A DNA stretch of 22,733 nt from an uncultured Eubacteriales bacterium (GCA_934675165.1 CAKUPP010000018.1:1-22733); one strand, 5' to 3'; positions 7,494-15,570 are shown, counted from the first letter of the stretch. The notes: a model not told the origin generated them from the letters alone. Numbers and translations are program-made.

Positions 7494-8261
7494 ATGTTTT
7501 TATGCAGAAATGCAAAAAATAGCGTTTCAGTAAATTCAATGCGTGATCCTGTTAGAGTTTTGGTATTGAATGATGATAAAAATTTTATAAAAAGATTGGA
7601 AAAATTTTTTGAAAATGATGAAGTTATAAATATCTGTGTTTGTTCGGAAAGAGAGTTAAATGTTGATAAATATTTAGAATTTTATTCTCCAGATGTAATA
7701 GTTGTTGACTCTTGTATTAAAGATTTTGAAGGAGTACAAATTTTAGAAAAGCTAAAAAAGATATATAATCGAACTTTTAAAATAATAGTTATATCTAATT
7801 TTGACAACATATTTATATTAAAAAAAAACTTTAGTTATGAGGTAGATTATTACGTAGAGAAGCCTGTAATTTTATCGTTACTAAAAAAAGCTATTATTTC
7901 AGTATGTAGAAAAAACTTTAATTGTAATCAAATTACGCAGGGGCAAATAAAATCGTTTTTAAGATCACTTGGGATACCAACAAGCGTTTTAGGTTATACA
8001 TATATTTATCAGGCTATTGAATACATGATTTCAGAAGCCAATGGAGTTTATGCAAGCGAAATTTATAGATTTATTTCTAACAAAGCTTTAACTTCTCCGC
8101 AAGCTGTTGAAGCAGCTATAAGGAATACAATAAAAAGAAAAGAAGTTATTAATAATAAATATTTTATTGAGATTTTTGGATGTGGCATTAAGCCGCCAAG
8201 TAATTTGAAATTTTTATCACTTGTAAAAGAATTAATATGTGAAAAATACTTTTTTAGTTAA
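7494..8261 (+). CDS. Spo0A-like response regulator (receiver + Spo0A C-terminal DNA-binding domain)
   Basis: The protein is 255 aa from ATG 7494, with TGGAGG (7478-7483) 10 nt upstream. Residues 19-135 form a receiver domain. The acidic pair D27-D28, the likely phosphoacceptor D72 (VIVVDSC), S101 in IVISNF and K123 in VEKP are all in place. Residues 150-248 match the Spo0A C-terminal fold by eye: LRSLGIPTSVLGYTYIYQAI, then the helix-turn-helix ending SPQAVEAAIRNTIK, then the FGCGIKPPSN stretch. Spo0A binds 0A boxes and starts sporulation. In the recognition helix, E206 and R210 keep the expected residues, but A207 stands where Spo0A has a DNA-contacting Arg (R214 in B. subtilis numbering, from memory). 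The receiver is divergent between motifs. This may be the organism's main Spo0A drifting fast, or a paralogue with altered target specificity. Promoter and amidase terminator show it is transcribed alone. Confidence 0.85.
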   Translation: MFLCRNAKNSVSVNSMRDPVRVLVLNDDKNFIKRLEKFFENDEVINICVCSERELNVDKYLEFYSPDVIVVDSCIKDFEGVQILEKLKKIYNRTFKIIVISNFDNIFILKKNFSYEVDYYVEKPVILSLLKKAIISVCRKNFNCNQITQGQIKSFLRSLGIPTSVLGYTYIYQAIEYMISEANGVYASEIYRFISNKALTSPQAVEAAIRNTIKRKEVINNKYFIEIFGCGIKPPSNLKFLSLVKELICEKYFFS

Positions 8262-8780
8262 GGTGAGATTAATTACTCATACGTCTGAGTTTGAAATTTG
8301 AATATGGATATTTTTTGAGTATATCAAGTTGTGGAAATACTGAATTATGAGAAAATGAAAAAATTTAGTTGAAAAAATTATGAAACGAAAGAAAAAAATC
8401 ATATTAAAAAAATTATTATAATTATTTATCTATATTTGAATTATGTTGATTATTACGCGTTTAATAAATAGAAATGTGTCTTTAATGTGATAAAAAATGC
8501 GTAAGTTTTTACGTGAGCAACCTGATTTAAATATTTGCGAGTGAAAAAAGTGAAAATTGAGAGCATATTTTAAGGATAAAAATAGTGGATTTTTAATATA
8601 AACGAAAAAAAAATCGTTTAATAATGTGCAAAACGTAATTTTTGTCAAAAACCCCAAAAAATATTGACCATTAAGGTTGCAAAAGTCAAATTAATTGTAT
8701 ATAATTTATAAAAGAATCACTTATTTATTTACATTCAAGCGAAAGTTTGGTAGATCAAAAAAGAAAGAGGTTATATATTC
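8262..8780. other. 519-nt intergenic region before the PucR-like gene
   Basis: I see no gene here. A reverse-strand frame at 8430-8657 starts with TTG and has no ribosome binding site. Small hairpins are present: ACTCA/TGAGT at 8276-8291, shortly after the Spo0A-like stop and possibly a weak terminator; CGTAA/TTACG near 8500; and a 7-bp TAAACGA/TCGTTTA inverted repeat at 8599-8620 enclosing only A residues. The last 100 nt hold the promoter of the next gene. The length and hairpins could hide a regulatory site, but nothing is recognisable. Confidence 0.5.
8677..8705 (+). promoter_or_regulatory. Promoter for the pucR-like/ftsEX gene group
   Basis: TTGCAA at 8677-8682, a 17-nt spacer and TATAAT at 8700-8705. 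The start codon is 75 nt downstream, behind AAAGAGG at 8764-8770. Confidence 0.7.
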
Positions 8781-9866
8781 ATGTCAAACAGATTGTTTCA
8801 AAGTATATTGCGTCAAGCTGCAGATGTTATGAGAGGAATAACCGGAGTAATTGATGAATCCTCAACTATAATAGCTTGTAATGATATAGCTAAGGTTGGG
8901 GAGAATGTTGGTTCTATAAATCCTGATTTCTTTTCTAATACAGGTACATTTGTTGTTGGGAACTATACATTCAAATCTTTTGGTAGCCCGCTTCGCCCAG
9001 AATATGCGGTTTTTGTCACAGGGACTGATGATGCGGCAGTCAGAGAAGCAGTTATTTTATCGATTGCGCTGAACAATGTTAAACAGCATCATGATGAAAA
9101 GTACGATAAAGTTAATTTCATAAAAAACGTTCTTCTTGATAATGTTCTTCCTGGCGATATTTACCTCAAAGCCAGAGAAATGAAATTTAATGGTGATGTT
9201 AGTCGTGTATGTATGATAGTAAAGGTCACATCAAAATCAGACGCTTCTGCGTTTGAAGTTATTCAAGGTCTTTTCCCAGATAAAAGCAAAGATTTTGTGA
9301 TTAATATAAATGAGACTGATATAGCTATTGTAAAAGAAATTCGCAAAGATACCGATCCAAAATCGCTTGAAAAATTAGCTGCGTCAATAGTGGATACTCT
9401 TTCTGGTGAGTATTATACGCACAGTGTGGTAGGTGTGGGAAGCGCAGTTACCGGAGTGAGAGAATTAGCAAGGTCGTTTAAAGAAGCTCAAATAGCTATT
9501 GAAGTAAGTAAGGTTTTTGATACTGAAAAAAATATAATTACATATGATCACTTAGGAATAGCGCGTCTTGTTTATCAGTTACCGACTACATTGTGTGAAA
9601 CATTTTTGAAAGAAGTTTTTAAGAAAGGCTCTGTTGAGACAATGGATCAAGAAACATTGTTTACAATTCAGAAGTTTTTTGAAAATAGCTTAAACGTTTC
9701 GGAAACTTCTAGGAAACTGTTTGTTCACCGTAACACCTTGGTTTACAGGCTCGAAAAAATTAAAAAAATCACAGGTTTGGATTTGAGAGAATTTGAAGAT
9801 GCGATTGTATTCAAAGTAGCTCTCATGGTCAAAAAATATTTGATGTCTAATCCTGTTAAATTCTAA
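8781..9866 (+). CDS. PucR/CdaR-type helix-turn-helix transcriptional regulator
   Basis: The protein is 361 aa from ATG 8781, with AAAGAGG 10 nt upstream. The N-terminal third (about 10-100) looks like a sensory domain of the type seen in CdaR-like proteins. Residues about 135-255 resemble the degenerate GGDEF-like middle domain of the PucR family. The C-terminus (300-355) is the PucR helix-turn-helix, clearly visible as NVSETSRKLFVHRNTLVYRL followed by LEKIKKITGLDLREFEDAI. Family members activate catabolic genes in response to small ligands such as sugar diacids or purine breakdown products. Here the gene stands directly in front of ftsEX rather than next to a catabolic operon, so a link to cell-wall or division genes is possible. 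A hairpin at 9946-9971 lies between it and ftsE. Confidence 0.88.
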   Translation: MSNRLFQSILRQAADVMRGITGVIDESSTIIACNDIAKVGENVGSINPDFFSNTGTFVVGNYTFKSFGSPLRPEYAVFVTGTDDAAVREAVILSIALNNVKQHHDEKYDKVNFIKNVLLDNVLPGDIYLKAREMKFNGDVSRVCMIVKVTSKSDASAFEVIQGLFPDKSKDFVININETDIAIVKEIRKDTDPKSLEKLAASIVDTLSGEYYTHSVVGVGSAVTGVRELARSFKEAQIAIEVSKVFDTEKNIITYDHLGIARLVYQLPTTLCETFLKEVFKKGSVETMDQETLFTIQKFFENSLNVSETSRKLFVHRNTLVYRLEKIKKITGLDLREFEDAIVFKVALMVKKYLMSNPVKF

Positions 9867-9945
9867 GAAGATTCACTGTGTGGAAGTTGAAAATATTGTA
9901 GGGCAAGATGTTAAATTTATGAATTGATTATAAAAATTGCTAGAA

Positions 9946-9980
9946 TGTGTTGCCGTTTTTTCGGCAGCACATTGATTTTT
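9946..9980 (+). terminator. Terminator or attenuator between the pucR-like gene and ftsE
   Basis: TGTGTTGCCG (9946-9955) pairs with CGGCAGCACA (9962-9971), ten pairs with one G-U, around a T6 loop. A T-rich tail (TTGATTTTT) follows. It ends 24 nt before the ftsE start and overlaps the ftsE leader, so it may be a partial terminator allowing read-through. Confidence 0.55.
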
Positions 9981-9995
9981 GAAATAGGAGATATT

Positions 9996-10676
9996 ATGAT
10001 AGAGTTTAAAAATGTTACCAAGCAATACAATACCGGTTCAAAAGCCATAAATAATTTAAGCCTTTGCATTCCGGATGGCCAATTCGTTTTTATTGTTGGT
10101 GTATCTGGGTCTGGTAAAAGTACATTCTTGAAGCTTTTGACTAAAGAAGAAGAGGCAAATCAGGGAGATATATTAATAAATGGTTGCTCTTTGAAGAGAA
10201 TGAAAAAAAGGAAAATTCCTTATTTAAGGAGGACCATGGGAATAGTTTTTCAAGATTTTAGAGTTATAGAAAAGATGACAGTTTATGATAATGTTGCATT
10301 TGCTATGCATGTTGTTGGAGCAAAGAGTAGAGATATAAGAAAACGTGTACCTTATGTTTTAAACTTGGTAGGGCTTAGCGATAAGGCACGCAGAAAGGTC
10401 TCTGAACTTTCTGGCGGAGAAAAACAAAGAGTTGGACTTGCACGTGCTTTGGTCAATAATCCTGGTATGATAATCGCGGACGAGCCTACAGGTAATATAG
10501 ATCCTTCGATGTCATATGAGATTGTTGAACTTCTTAGTCAGATAAATAAATGCGGTACAACGGTTATAATGGTTACCCACGACATTAGTATAGTAAAACG
10601 TTTTAATTTTAGGGTTGTTGAAATTTCAGATGGTAGAGTTAGAAACGATAGTGAAAGATGTGATATAAGTCAATGA
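9996..10676 (+). CDS. ftsE: Cell-division ATP-binding protein FtsE
   Basis: FtsE is the ATPase of the FtsEX complex, which couples ATP hydrolysis in the cytoplasm to activation of a peptidoglycan hydrolase outside. The protein is 226 aa from ATG 9996, set by TAGGAG 5 nt upstream; codons before it in the same frame run through the hairpin at 9946-9971 and are not coding. ABC motifs are complete: Walker A GVSGSGKST at 35-43, Q-loop near VFQDF (84-88), signature LSGGE at 138-142, Walker B with D162 and E163 in IIADEPTGN, and H195 in VTHD. Length matches FtsE proteins. It overlaps ftsX by 4 nt (ATGA), the usual arrangement for this pair. Confidence 0.95.
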   Translation: MIEFKNVTKQYNTGSKAINNLSLCIPDGQFVFIVGVSGSGKSTFLKLLTKEEEANQGDILINGCSLKRMKKRKIPYLRRTMGIVFQDFRVIEKMTVYDNVAFAMHVVGAKSRDIRKRVPYVLNLVGLSDKARRKVSELSGGEKQRVGLARALVNNPGMIIADEPTGNIDPSMSYEIVELLSQINKCGTTVIMVTHDISIVKRFNFRVVEISDGRVRNDSERCDISQ

Positions 10677-11575
10677 GTATGAGTTCTATTAAATATTTTT
10701 TGAGAGAAGGATTTAAAAACGTGTGGGTAAACCGTGTTATGTCTGCAGCTTCAATGCTTGTTATGGTGTGCTGTATGATTTTAACAGGTGGGGCTGTTTT
10801 GATTTCCTACAATGTTAACCATGCTCTTAAGTCTATAGAGAACAGAAATAATGTAAACGTATTTTTAAAAAAAGAAATAACACCTTCCGAAGCGATTTTG
10901 GTTGGAAAGAAGATAGAAAAAATTAGCAATATTGCCACTTGCGAATATTATTCTAGCGATAAAGCAGCGGAAAAATACAAAGACGTTTTAGGATCATTGT
11001 ATGAAGTAGTGTGTGAAAAAGAGAATCCTTTTCCAGAAGCATTCCATATTTCGATGAAAGATTTGTCACTATATGAAAAAACTGTTAGTGACATAAAAGA
11101 AATTGATGAAGTAGAATCAGTTGGAGATAGAAGTGAAACTGCTCAAAAACTTTCGAATTTAAGTAAGCTTATTGCAAAAGCTGGACTATGGGTGGTGTGC
11201 TCTTTGGGATTAGTTTCGCTATTTATAATATCAAATACCATCAGGATTTCAATGCACAGTCGTCGCTTTGAAATAAGTATAATGAAGTCTGTTGGAGCAA
11301 CAAATGGATTCATAAGAGCACCTTTTATTATTGAAGGAATGATTATTGGATTGGTAGCGGCAGTTATTTCAACATTAGTATTGGAAGTAGTATATAATAC
11401 AATGTGGGAAGTAGTTTTAGAGGTGATACCTTTTAGTGGTGTAATATTCAAAGAAATCTTTTGGAAAGTTTTGGGATGTTTTGCTGCGGCAGGTACATTT
11501 TTTGGTGTTGTTGGAAGCTTTATTTCAATTAGACGTTATTTATCGAAAGAAGGTGGAAACGTTGTGGCATGGTAA
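10673..11575 (+). CDS. ftsX: Cell-division membrane protein FtsX
   Basis: FtsX is the membrane partner of FtsE. The protein is 300 aa; ATG 10673 overlaps the ftsE stop, and an in-frame ATG at 10679 is an alternative. Four membrane segments are visible at about 22-46, 170-191, 220-242 and 266-288. A large extracellular loop of about 120 residues lies between the first two; in this family that loop recruits the hydrolase. The conserved cytoplasmic stretch RRFEISIMKSVGATNGFIR follows the second segment. The next gene, an M23 peptidase with coiled coils, overlaps its end and is the natural partner. Confidence 0.94.
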   Translation: MSMSSIKYFLREGFKNVWVNRVMSAASMLVMVCCMILTGGAVLISYNVNHALKSIENRNNVNVFLKKEITPSEAILVGKKIEKISNIATCEYYSSDKAAEKYKDVLGSLYEVVCEKENPFPEAFHISMKDLSLYEKTVSDIKEIDEVESVGDRSETAQKLSNLSKLIAKAGLWVVCSLGLVSLFIISNTIRISMHSRRFEISIMKSVGATNGFIRAPFIIEGMIIGLVAAVISTLVLEVVYNTMWEVVLEVIPFSGVIFKEIFWKVLGCFAAAGTFFGVVGSFISIRRYLSKEGGNVVAW

Positions 11576-12815
11576 AAAATTTGTTGTTTCTATTTTTTGT
11601 GCTTTAATGTCATTAAGTTTAGTGTCAGGTTACATATTTTCCCCGATTGTAGTAGCTTTTGATGTAGGAAAAAGCAAGCAGTCAAAAGTTGAACTTCAGA
11701 AAAAGAAAAAAGAACTTGCAGCTCAGTTAAAAAAAGCGAATGAGGATGTTACTAAAGAAGCTAAAAACAAAGATGCTTTAGATAATAAAATTACGATTGT
11801 ACAACAACAAATAGATGTTTCAAATAAATACATATCTGATTTGGAAAATGAAATACTGGATGTTAAAGCACAAATAGAAAGCATTAAAGAAAGTATGGAA
11901 AATAAAATAATACTTTTACGTAAAAGCTTAGCATCTATTTATGTTTCTGGCGATACTTCTACTTTGGATATAATACTAGGTGCCAAAGATTTTGAAGATT
12001 TTCTTGATAAAACAGATATAGTTCGATCAGTAAGTAAAACTGTAAAGAAACTTATTGATGATTTAAAAAACGATTTGAAAGTAATCGAAGAAAAAGAAAA
12101 ACGAATTAAAGCTACTAAAAAAGATCAAGAAGATGAAAAAAATAATCTTGAAAAAAGTAGAACTAATCTTCAAGGATTATATGATGAAAGTGAAAAATTG
12201 CTTGGTCAGTTGCAGGACTCAGAAAAAAAAGCTAAAGATGCAATTGATCAGAATAATGAGCAAATAAAGAAGATTGATTCAGAAATAACGCGTTATTTTG
12301 AGGAACAAAAGCGTAAACAAGAGGAAGAGGAAAAACGTCGTAGGGAAGGGGCAGCTAAAAAGAACAAACCAATTCCAAGTCCTTCTCAAAAAGTTGTACA
12401 CAAAGGTGGCTTTATTTGGCCTGTTCCCGGATTCAAAACTATAAGCTCTGGGTTTAGTGATACGCAAGACAGAGCACATGTACACGGTGCAATTGATATT
12501 GCAGGTCATTGTATTTATGGTGCAAGTATAGTGGCATCGGCTTCGGGAAGGGTAATTATGGTTAATTGTGTTGTAGATTCTAAGGGCCGTGGTGGTGGAG
12601 GATATGGGAAATATGTTGTTATTGATCACGGAAATGGAATTTCTACACTTTATGGTCACATGAGCAATGTAGCCGTGTCAGTTGGTCAAACAGTTTCACA
12701 AGGTCAGTTAATTGGAAATGTTGGTAATACGGGATTTTCTACCGGGCCACATCTTCATTTTGAATACAGGGTAAATGGTATAAGAAGAAATCCAAGAGAA
12801 ATTCTTTCGTATTAA
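11562..12815 (+). CDS. EnvC/PcsB-like coiled-coil M23 (LytM) peptidase, probable FtsEX effector
   Basis: The protein is 417 aa. I place the start at TTG 11562, because AAGGTGG (11550-11556) sits 5 nt upstream and a basic then hydrophobic signal peptide begins there (WHGKKFVVSIFCALMSLSLV); it overlaps ftsX by 14 nt. Residues about 38-265 form a long coiled coil, broken by a short loop around 125-150. The M23 domain occupies about 285-410. The zinc ligands H308 and D312 (HVHGAIDIA) and H399 (HLHFE) are present, with H366 (YGHMS) and H397 as the further conserved histidines, so the enzyme looks active. In known systems such coiled-coil hydrolases or activators (EnvC, PcsB, CwlO) dock on FtsX. 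The overlap with ftsX supports that role here, in septal or elongation peptidoglycan cleavage. Confidence 0.92.
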   Translation: MWHGKKFVVSIFCALMSLSLVSGYIFSPIVVAFDVGKSKQSKVELQKKKKELAAQLKKANEDVTKEAKNKDALDNKITIVQQQIDVSNKYISDLENEILDVKAQIESIKESMENKIILLRKSLASIYVSGDTSTLDIILGAKDFEDFLDKTDIVRSVSKTVKKLIDDLKNDLKVIEEKEKRIKATKKDQEDEKNNLEKSRTNLQGLYDESEKLLGQLQDSEKKAKDAIDQNNEQIKKIDSEITRYFEEQKRKQEEEEKRRREGAAKKNKPIPSPSQKVVHKGGFIWPVPGFKTISSGFSDTQDRAHVHGAIDIAGHCIYGASIVASASGRVIMVNCVVDSKGRGGGGYGKYVVIDHGNGISTLYGHMSNVAVSVGQTVSQGQLIGNVGNTGFSTGPHLHFEYRVNGIRRNPREILSY

Positions 12816-12839
12816 GGATTAATTGGAGGTAGAAATTAT

Positions 12840-13772
12840 ATGAATTTTTTAAACAAAAAAATATCATTGTTGTTTTGCATAGCATTATTGTTTGTTGTTG
12901 GTGCTTTGGTATATTCTATTGGATACAAAATGGCTATGAATAAGTTTAATAGTGTAGTTTCTTATACTCAAGAAAAACAAAAAATGTATTCGTTATTAAG
13001 TGATGTAGATTATAGTGTTCGAAATGACTGTATTGGTGAGGTTGATGAGGAAAGTTTAAAAAATGAGCTTTGCCGTGGTTACATAAATGGGTTGGATAGT
13101 GAAGACTGTAAATTTTTTACGGCGAAAGAATATGAGCAATATGTTAATTTGAGATCTGTAAGAGAAGCAGACATTTCTCATTTTAAGATTAATGAAAATA
13201 CCGGTTATGTTAAATTTGGAAACATTGCTCTTAACGCTCATAACAAATTTGAAGGATTAGTAAATGAATTTATAACGGATTCTGTAAGTAATTTGATTAT
13301 AGATTTAAGAGGATGTTCTGACGGAGAATATTCTGAAGTTATTGAAATCGTTAAATTTTTATTTTCAGGAAATGAGCTTATTTGTTCTATTGACAAAAAA
13401 GGCGAAAAAGAAATAGTTTGTGCTTCAGACAAAGGTATAGAATTAAATATCTGTGTTTTAATCAATGAAAACACATCAGGTGCATCAGAGATAATTGCTT
13501 CTGCTGCGCGAGATAATAATTGTAAAGTAGTGGGGGCAAAAACAGCTGGGATTGCTGCAAGGCAAAAAACATTAACACTCTCAAATCATTCTGTGATCAT
13601 ATTTCCTGATGCACATTATGTTACAAAATCAGGAAACATTATTTTCAACCATGGAGTAAAGCCTAATGTAGTTTTTAATATGAGTGATGATGAAAAAAAT
13701 TTGTTTGAAAGTAATTCACTCGAATATGAAGATGATTCTTTGTTAAAAAAGGCGCTTGAACAATTGAATTAA
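12840..13772 (+). CDS. S41 (C-terminal processing peptidase) fold protein, probable pseudoenzyme
   Basis: The protein is 310 aa from ATG 12840, 24 nt after the M23 gene, with GGAGG upstream. One N-terminal membrane segment (8-28) anchors it. S41 core features follow: TGYVKFGNI (121-129), NLIIDLRGCSDG (151-162) and the segment NENTSGASEI (209-218). It is shorter than usual S41 peptidases and no PDZ domain is recognisable between the anchor and the core. In active family members the last motif reads N-x-x-T/S-A-S-A-S-E, with the first Ser of SAS as nucleophile; here that position is G214. The general-base Lys normally in a GKG motif about 25 residues later aligns with I238. Both catalytic residues therefore seem lost, and the protein may be a scaffold or substrate-binding pseudoprotease in the FtsEX operon. 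The alignment was done by eye. Confidence 0.82.
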   Translation: MNFLNKKISLLFCIALLFVVGALVYSIGYKMAMNKFNSVVSYTQEKQKMYSLLSDVDYSVRNDCIGEVDEESLKNELCRGYINGLDSEDCKFFTAKEYEQYVNLRSVREADISHFKINENTGYVKFGNIALNAHNKFEGLVNEFITDSVSNLIIDLRGCSDGEYSEVIEIVKFLFSGNELICSIDKKGEKEIVCASDKGIELNICVLINENTSGASEIIASAARDNNCKVVGAKTAGIAARQKTLTLSNHSVIIFPDAHYVTKSGNIIFNHGVKPNVVFNMSDDEKNLFESNSLEYEDDSLLKKALEQLN

Positions 13773-13776
13773 CAAT

Positions 13777-14430
13777 ATGAATATTTTGCGTTATGTTTTT
13801 TCTTTAATATTTCCTGATAAGTGTGCATGTTGTGAGGAACTAATTTTTGAAAATAAAATTGTATGCAATAGGTGTTTTGATAGCCTTATTGTAGATGGTG
13901 AAAAGTTTGAAGTGTCCAATAATTTTAATAAATGTAAGATTTACTGTGTTTCTCCATTTGAATACAAAGATTTTGTACGAGAAATGGTATTAAAGTTTAA
14001 ATTTAAAAATCGTTTGGGTTTATGTAAATTTTTTGCAGAAGAAATGTCAAAATGTGCATATAGATATTATAAAAGTATAGATGTGATAACTTACGTTCCA
14101 ATGCCATATTTTAAAAAAATTATTAGAAAATATGATCAATGTGAATTTTTAAGTTGTGAACTAAGTAACATAATGGATATACCATGCAAAAAGCTTTTAA
14201 GTGCAGTATCTGTAGATAAAGAGCAACATAGATTATCTGCCAGTGAGAGAAATGCAAATGTAAAAGGTTTATATAAAGTTTCTCCATTTGCACGCATAAA
14301 TGGAAAAAATATTTTGCTTGTAGATGATGTTTGCACAACAGGAAGCACGCTCAGAGAATGTTCAGAAATATTGATTAAAAATGGAGCAAAATCTGTAAAT
14401 TGTATTACTGCAGCACATACTAGAAAATAA
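13777..14430 (+). CDS. comF: ComF family protein (zinc finger + phosphoribosyltransferase-like)
   Basis: The protein is 217 aa from ATG 13777, 4 nt after the preceding stop and without a clear ribosome binding site, so it is probably translationally coupled. An N-terminal zinc-binding motif is formed by C16/C19 and C30/C33. The C-terminal half has the PRPP-binding motif LLVDDVCTTGSTL with D183, D184 and the TTG turn at 187-189. Family motifs RKYDQCEFLS and HRLSASERNANVKGLY are also present. ComF is needed for DNA uptake during competence in several bacteria; in others its role is unclear. The strong terminator overlapping its stop codon marks the end of the operon. Confidence 0.92.
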   Translation: MNILRYVFSLIFPDKCACCEELIFENKIVCNRCFDSLIVDGEKFEVSNNFNKCKIYCVSPFEYKDFVREMVLKFKFKNRLGLCKFFAEEMSKCAYRYYKSIDVITYVPMPYFKKIIRKYDQCEFLSCELSNIMDIPCKKLLSAVSVDKEQHRLSASERNANVKGLYKVSPFARINGKNILLVDDVCTTGSTLRECSEILIKNGAKSVNCITAAHTRK

Positions 14431-14470
14431 GGTTGGGCTACGTTGCTTTTCGTGCCCAACCTCATTTTTT
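14430..14470. terminator. Bidirectional terminator between comF and the convergent gene
   Basis: GGTTGGGC (14431-14438) pairs perfectly with GCCCAACC (14454-14461), followed by TCATTTTTT on the plus strand. The minus strand has a TTATTTTC tail, so the hairpin can end both converging transcripts. Confidence 0.9.
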
Positions 14471-14479
14471 GCTGTGTGA

Positions 14480-14920
14480 TTATTTTGAATTTTTATCATC
14501 AATCTTAATCAGCTTATTTTTATATTCTATAGCTTTTTTGTGTAAATTTTTTATTTCAGGTAAACTTAACTTACAATTTTGAGTTATTGATTTTAACATT
14601 TCTCGTGCTCTTTTGGTTAAATCTTCAGAATTATTCAATTGTTTTTGATTTTTTGGCTTATCTTTCTTGCTATAATTTTTTGTTTGTTTATCTAATTCAA
14701 TTATTAGTTTTAGATTTTTGCGGTCGCTTTTAGTTAAAAGTTTGTGACTGTTTGATTCATCTTCAACTTTAAGTGCAATTGCAAATCTTTTGATTTGATC
14801 ATATGTTCCGAAGTTGTTTAATATGTACTTGGATATTTGATTTTTAGTATCTACTGAAATAAAGTTGAATAAATACATGGAAGATAAAATAAGTATAAGA
14901 GAGTAAAAATATTTTTTCAT
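14480..14920 (-). CDS. Small secreted or lipid-free exported protein of unknown function
   Basis: The protein is 146 aa, read on the minus strand from ATG at 14918-14920, with GAGGA (14926-14930) 5 nt upstream. Residues 1-22 are a signal peptide or N-terminal membrane anchor (KKYFYSLILILSSMYLFNFI), with no lipobox Cys. The rest is Lys/Asn-rich and mostly helical, with a low-complexity Lys/Gln stretch around 78-96. I recognise no domain. It has its own promoter (14989-15017) and shares a terminator with comF. It faces away from the peptide cluster to the right, so co-regulation with that cluster is not evident. Confidence 0.72.
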   Translation of the reverse strand: MKKYFYSLILILSSMYLFNFISVDTKNQISKYILNNFGTYDQIKRFAIALKVEDESNSHKLLTKSDRKNLKLIIELDKQTKNYSKKDKPKNQKQLNNSEDLTKRAREMLKSITQNCKLSLPEIKNLHKKAIEYKNKLIKIDDKNSK

Positions 14921-14988
14921 AAAATTCCTCGTTTCATATTGAATTTGCTACTGTGATGTAGTATATAAAATAAGTTTACCGCATATAC

Positions 14989-15017
14989 ATTGTATCTTAT
15001 GTGTAAAAAAATGTAAA
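14989..15017 (-). promoter_or_regulatory. Promoter for the minus-strand secreted protein gene
   Basis: Read on the minus strand: TTTACA (15017-15012), a 17-nt spacer, then TACAAT (14994-14989). The start codon lies about 70 nt downstream. The same TTTAC(A/T)-17-TACAAT pattern occurs before the 21013 gene. Confidence 0.65.
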
Positions 15018-15148
15018 CATGTTTTTCTTAAATTTTTAAATTATTTTTTAAATAACAACATCGAGCATGATGTAATAACGTAATTATAATAGTCTGAAAT
15101 TGGAGCTGAAGTATAGAATAGTTCATTTAACGATTATAAGAAAAAAAT

Positions 15149-15192
15149 AAAATCTGAAAGAGTATTAATAATCATACTTTTCCAGATTTTTT
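15149..15192 (+). terminator. Hairpin with T tail, orphan terminator
   Basis: The arms at 15149-15165 and 15174-15190 form 15 Watson-Crick pairs, one G-U and one mismatch, ending in TTTT. A-rich sequence on the other side would also serve the minus strand. No gene lies immediately upstream; a weak TATAAT at 15085-15090 could give a transcript of about 95 nt. Confidence 0.55.
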
Positions 15193-15296
15193 ATATAAAC
15201 TATCATGCGGATAATTTTATTTTTTTTTAAGCGTGTGAAAGTATGCAACCCCCTAGTAAAAATCCTAGATTAACTCTCCATACTTGGTTTGTCTAC

Positions 15297-15327
15297 ATTG
15301 TAATTTGGCTGATGAAATTACAATTTT
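15297..15327 (+). terminator. Second orphan hairpin, perfect 10-bp stem
   Basis: ATTGTAATTT (15297-15306) pairs perfectly with AAATTACAAT (15315-15324), loop of 8 nt, then TTT. Upstream, AAGTATG (15239-15245) can pair with CATACTT near 15289-15295, which suggests a small structured RNA. Confidence 0.45.
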
Positions 15328-15429
15328 ATAAAGTTAAATTTGGGTTTATTACATAATTTGGATTTTTGAAAAATTATACACTTTTAGTTAGTGTAATATT
15401 CTAAATAAAATATATCATAAGCGAAAAGT

Positions 15430-15460
15430 TACAGAATAAAATTTCTGTAGTTTTAATTTT
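15430..15460 (+). terminator. Third orphan hairpin
   Basis: TACAGAA (15430-15436) pairs with TTCTGTA (15443-15449), followed by GTTTTAATTTT. The stem is short, so this is a weak terminator candidate. Confidence 0.4.
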
Positions 15461-15541
15461 GTGTTGTTCTGTATGAGGAAAATATTTGGTATTTGTTAAA
15501 TATAACTTTTTTTGAAAATATCCAAAAATAACACACAAAAC

Positions 15542-15570
15542 TTGTAAAACACTCCAAAATTATTTATAAA
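15542..15570 (+). promoter_or_regulatory. Candidate promoter for the peptide cluster
   Basis: TTGTAA at 15542-15547, a 17-nt spacer and TATAAA at 15565-15570. It would give a leader of about 180 nt before the ABC transporter gene. AT-rich surroundings offer other weak candidates. Confidence 0.45.

Noticed and set aside
8430..8657. Reverse-strand frame of 75 codons in the intergenic region
   Set aside because: It has a TTG start without a ribosome binding site, and its Phe/Ile/Leu-rich composition is what AT-rich noncoding DNA gives.
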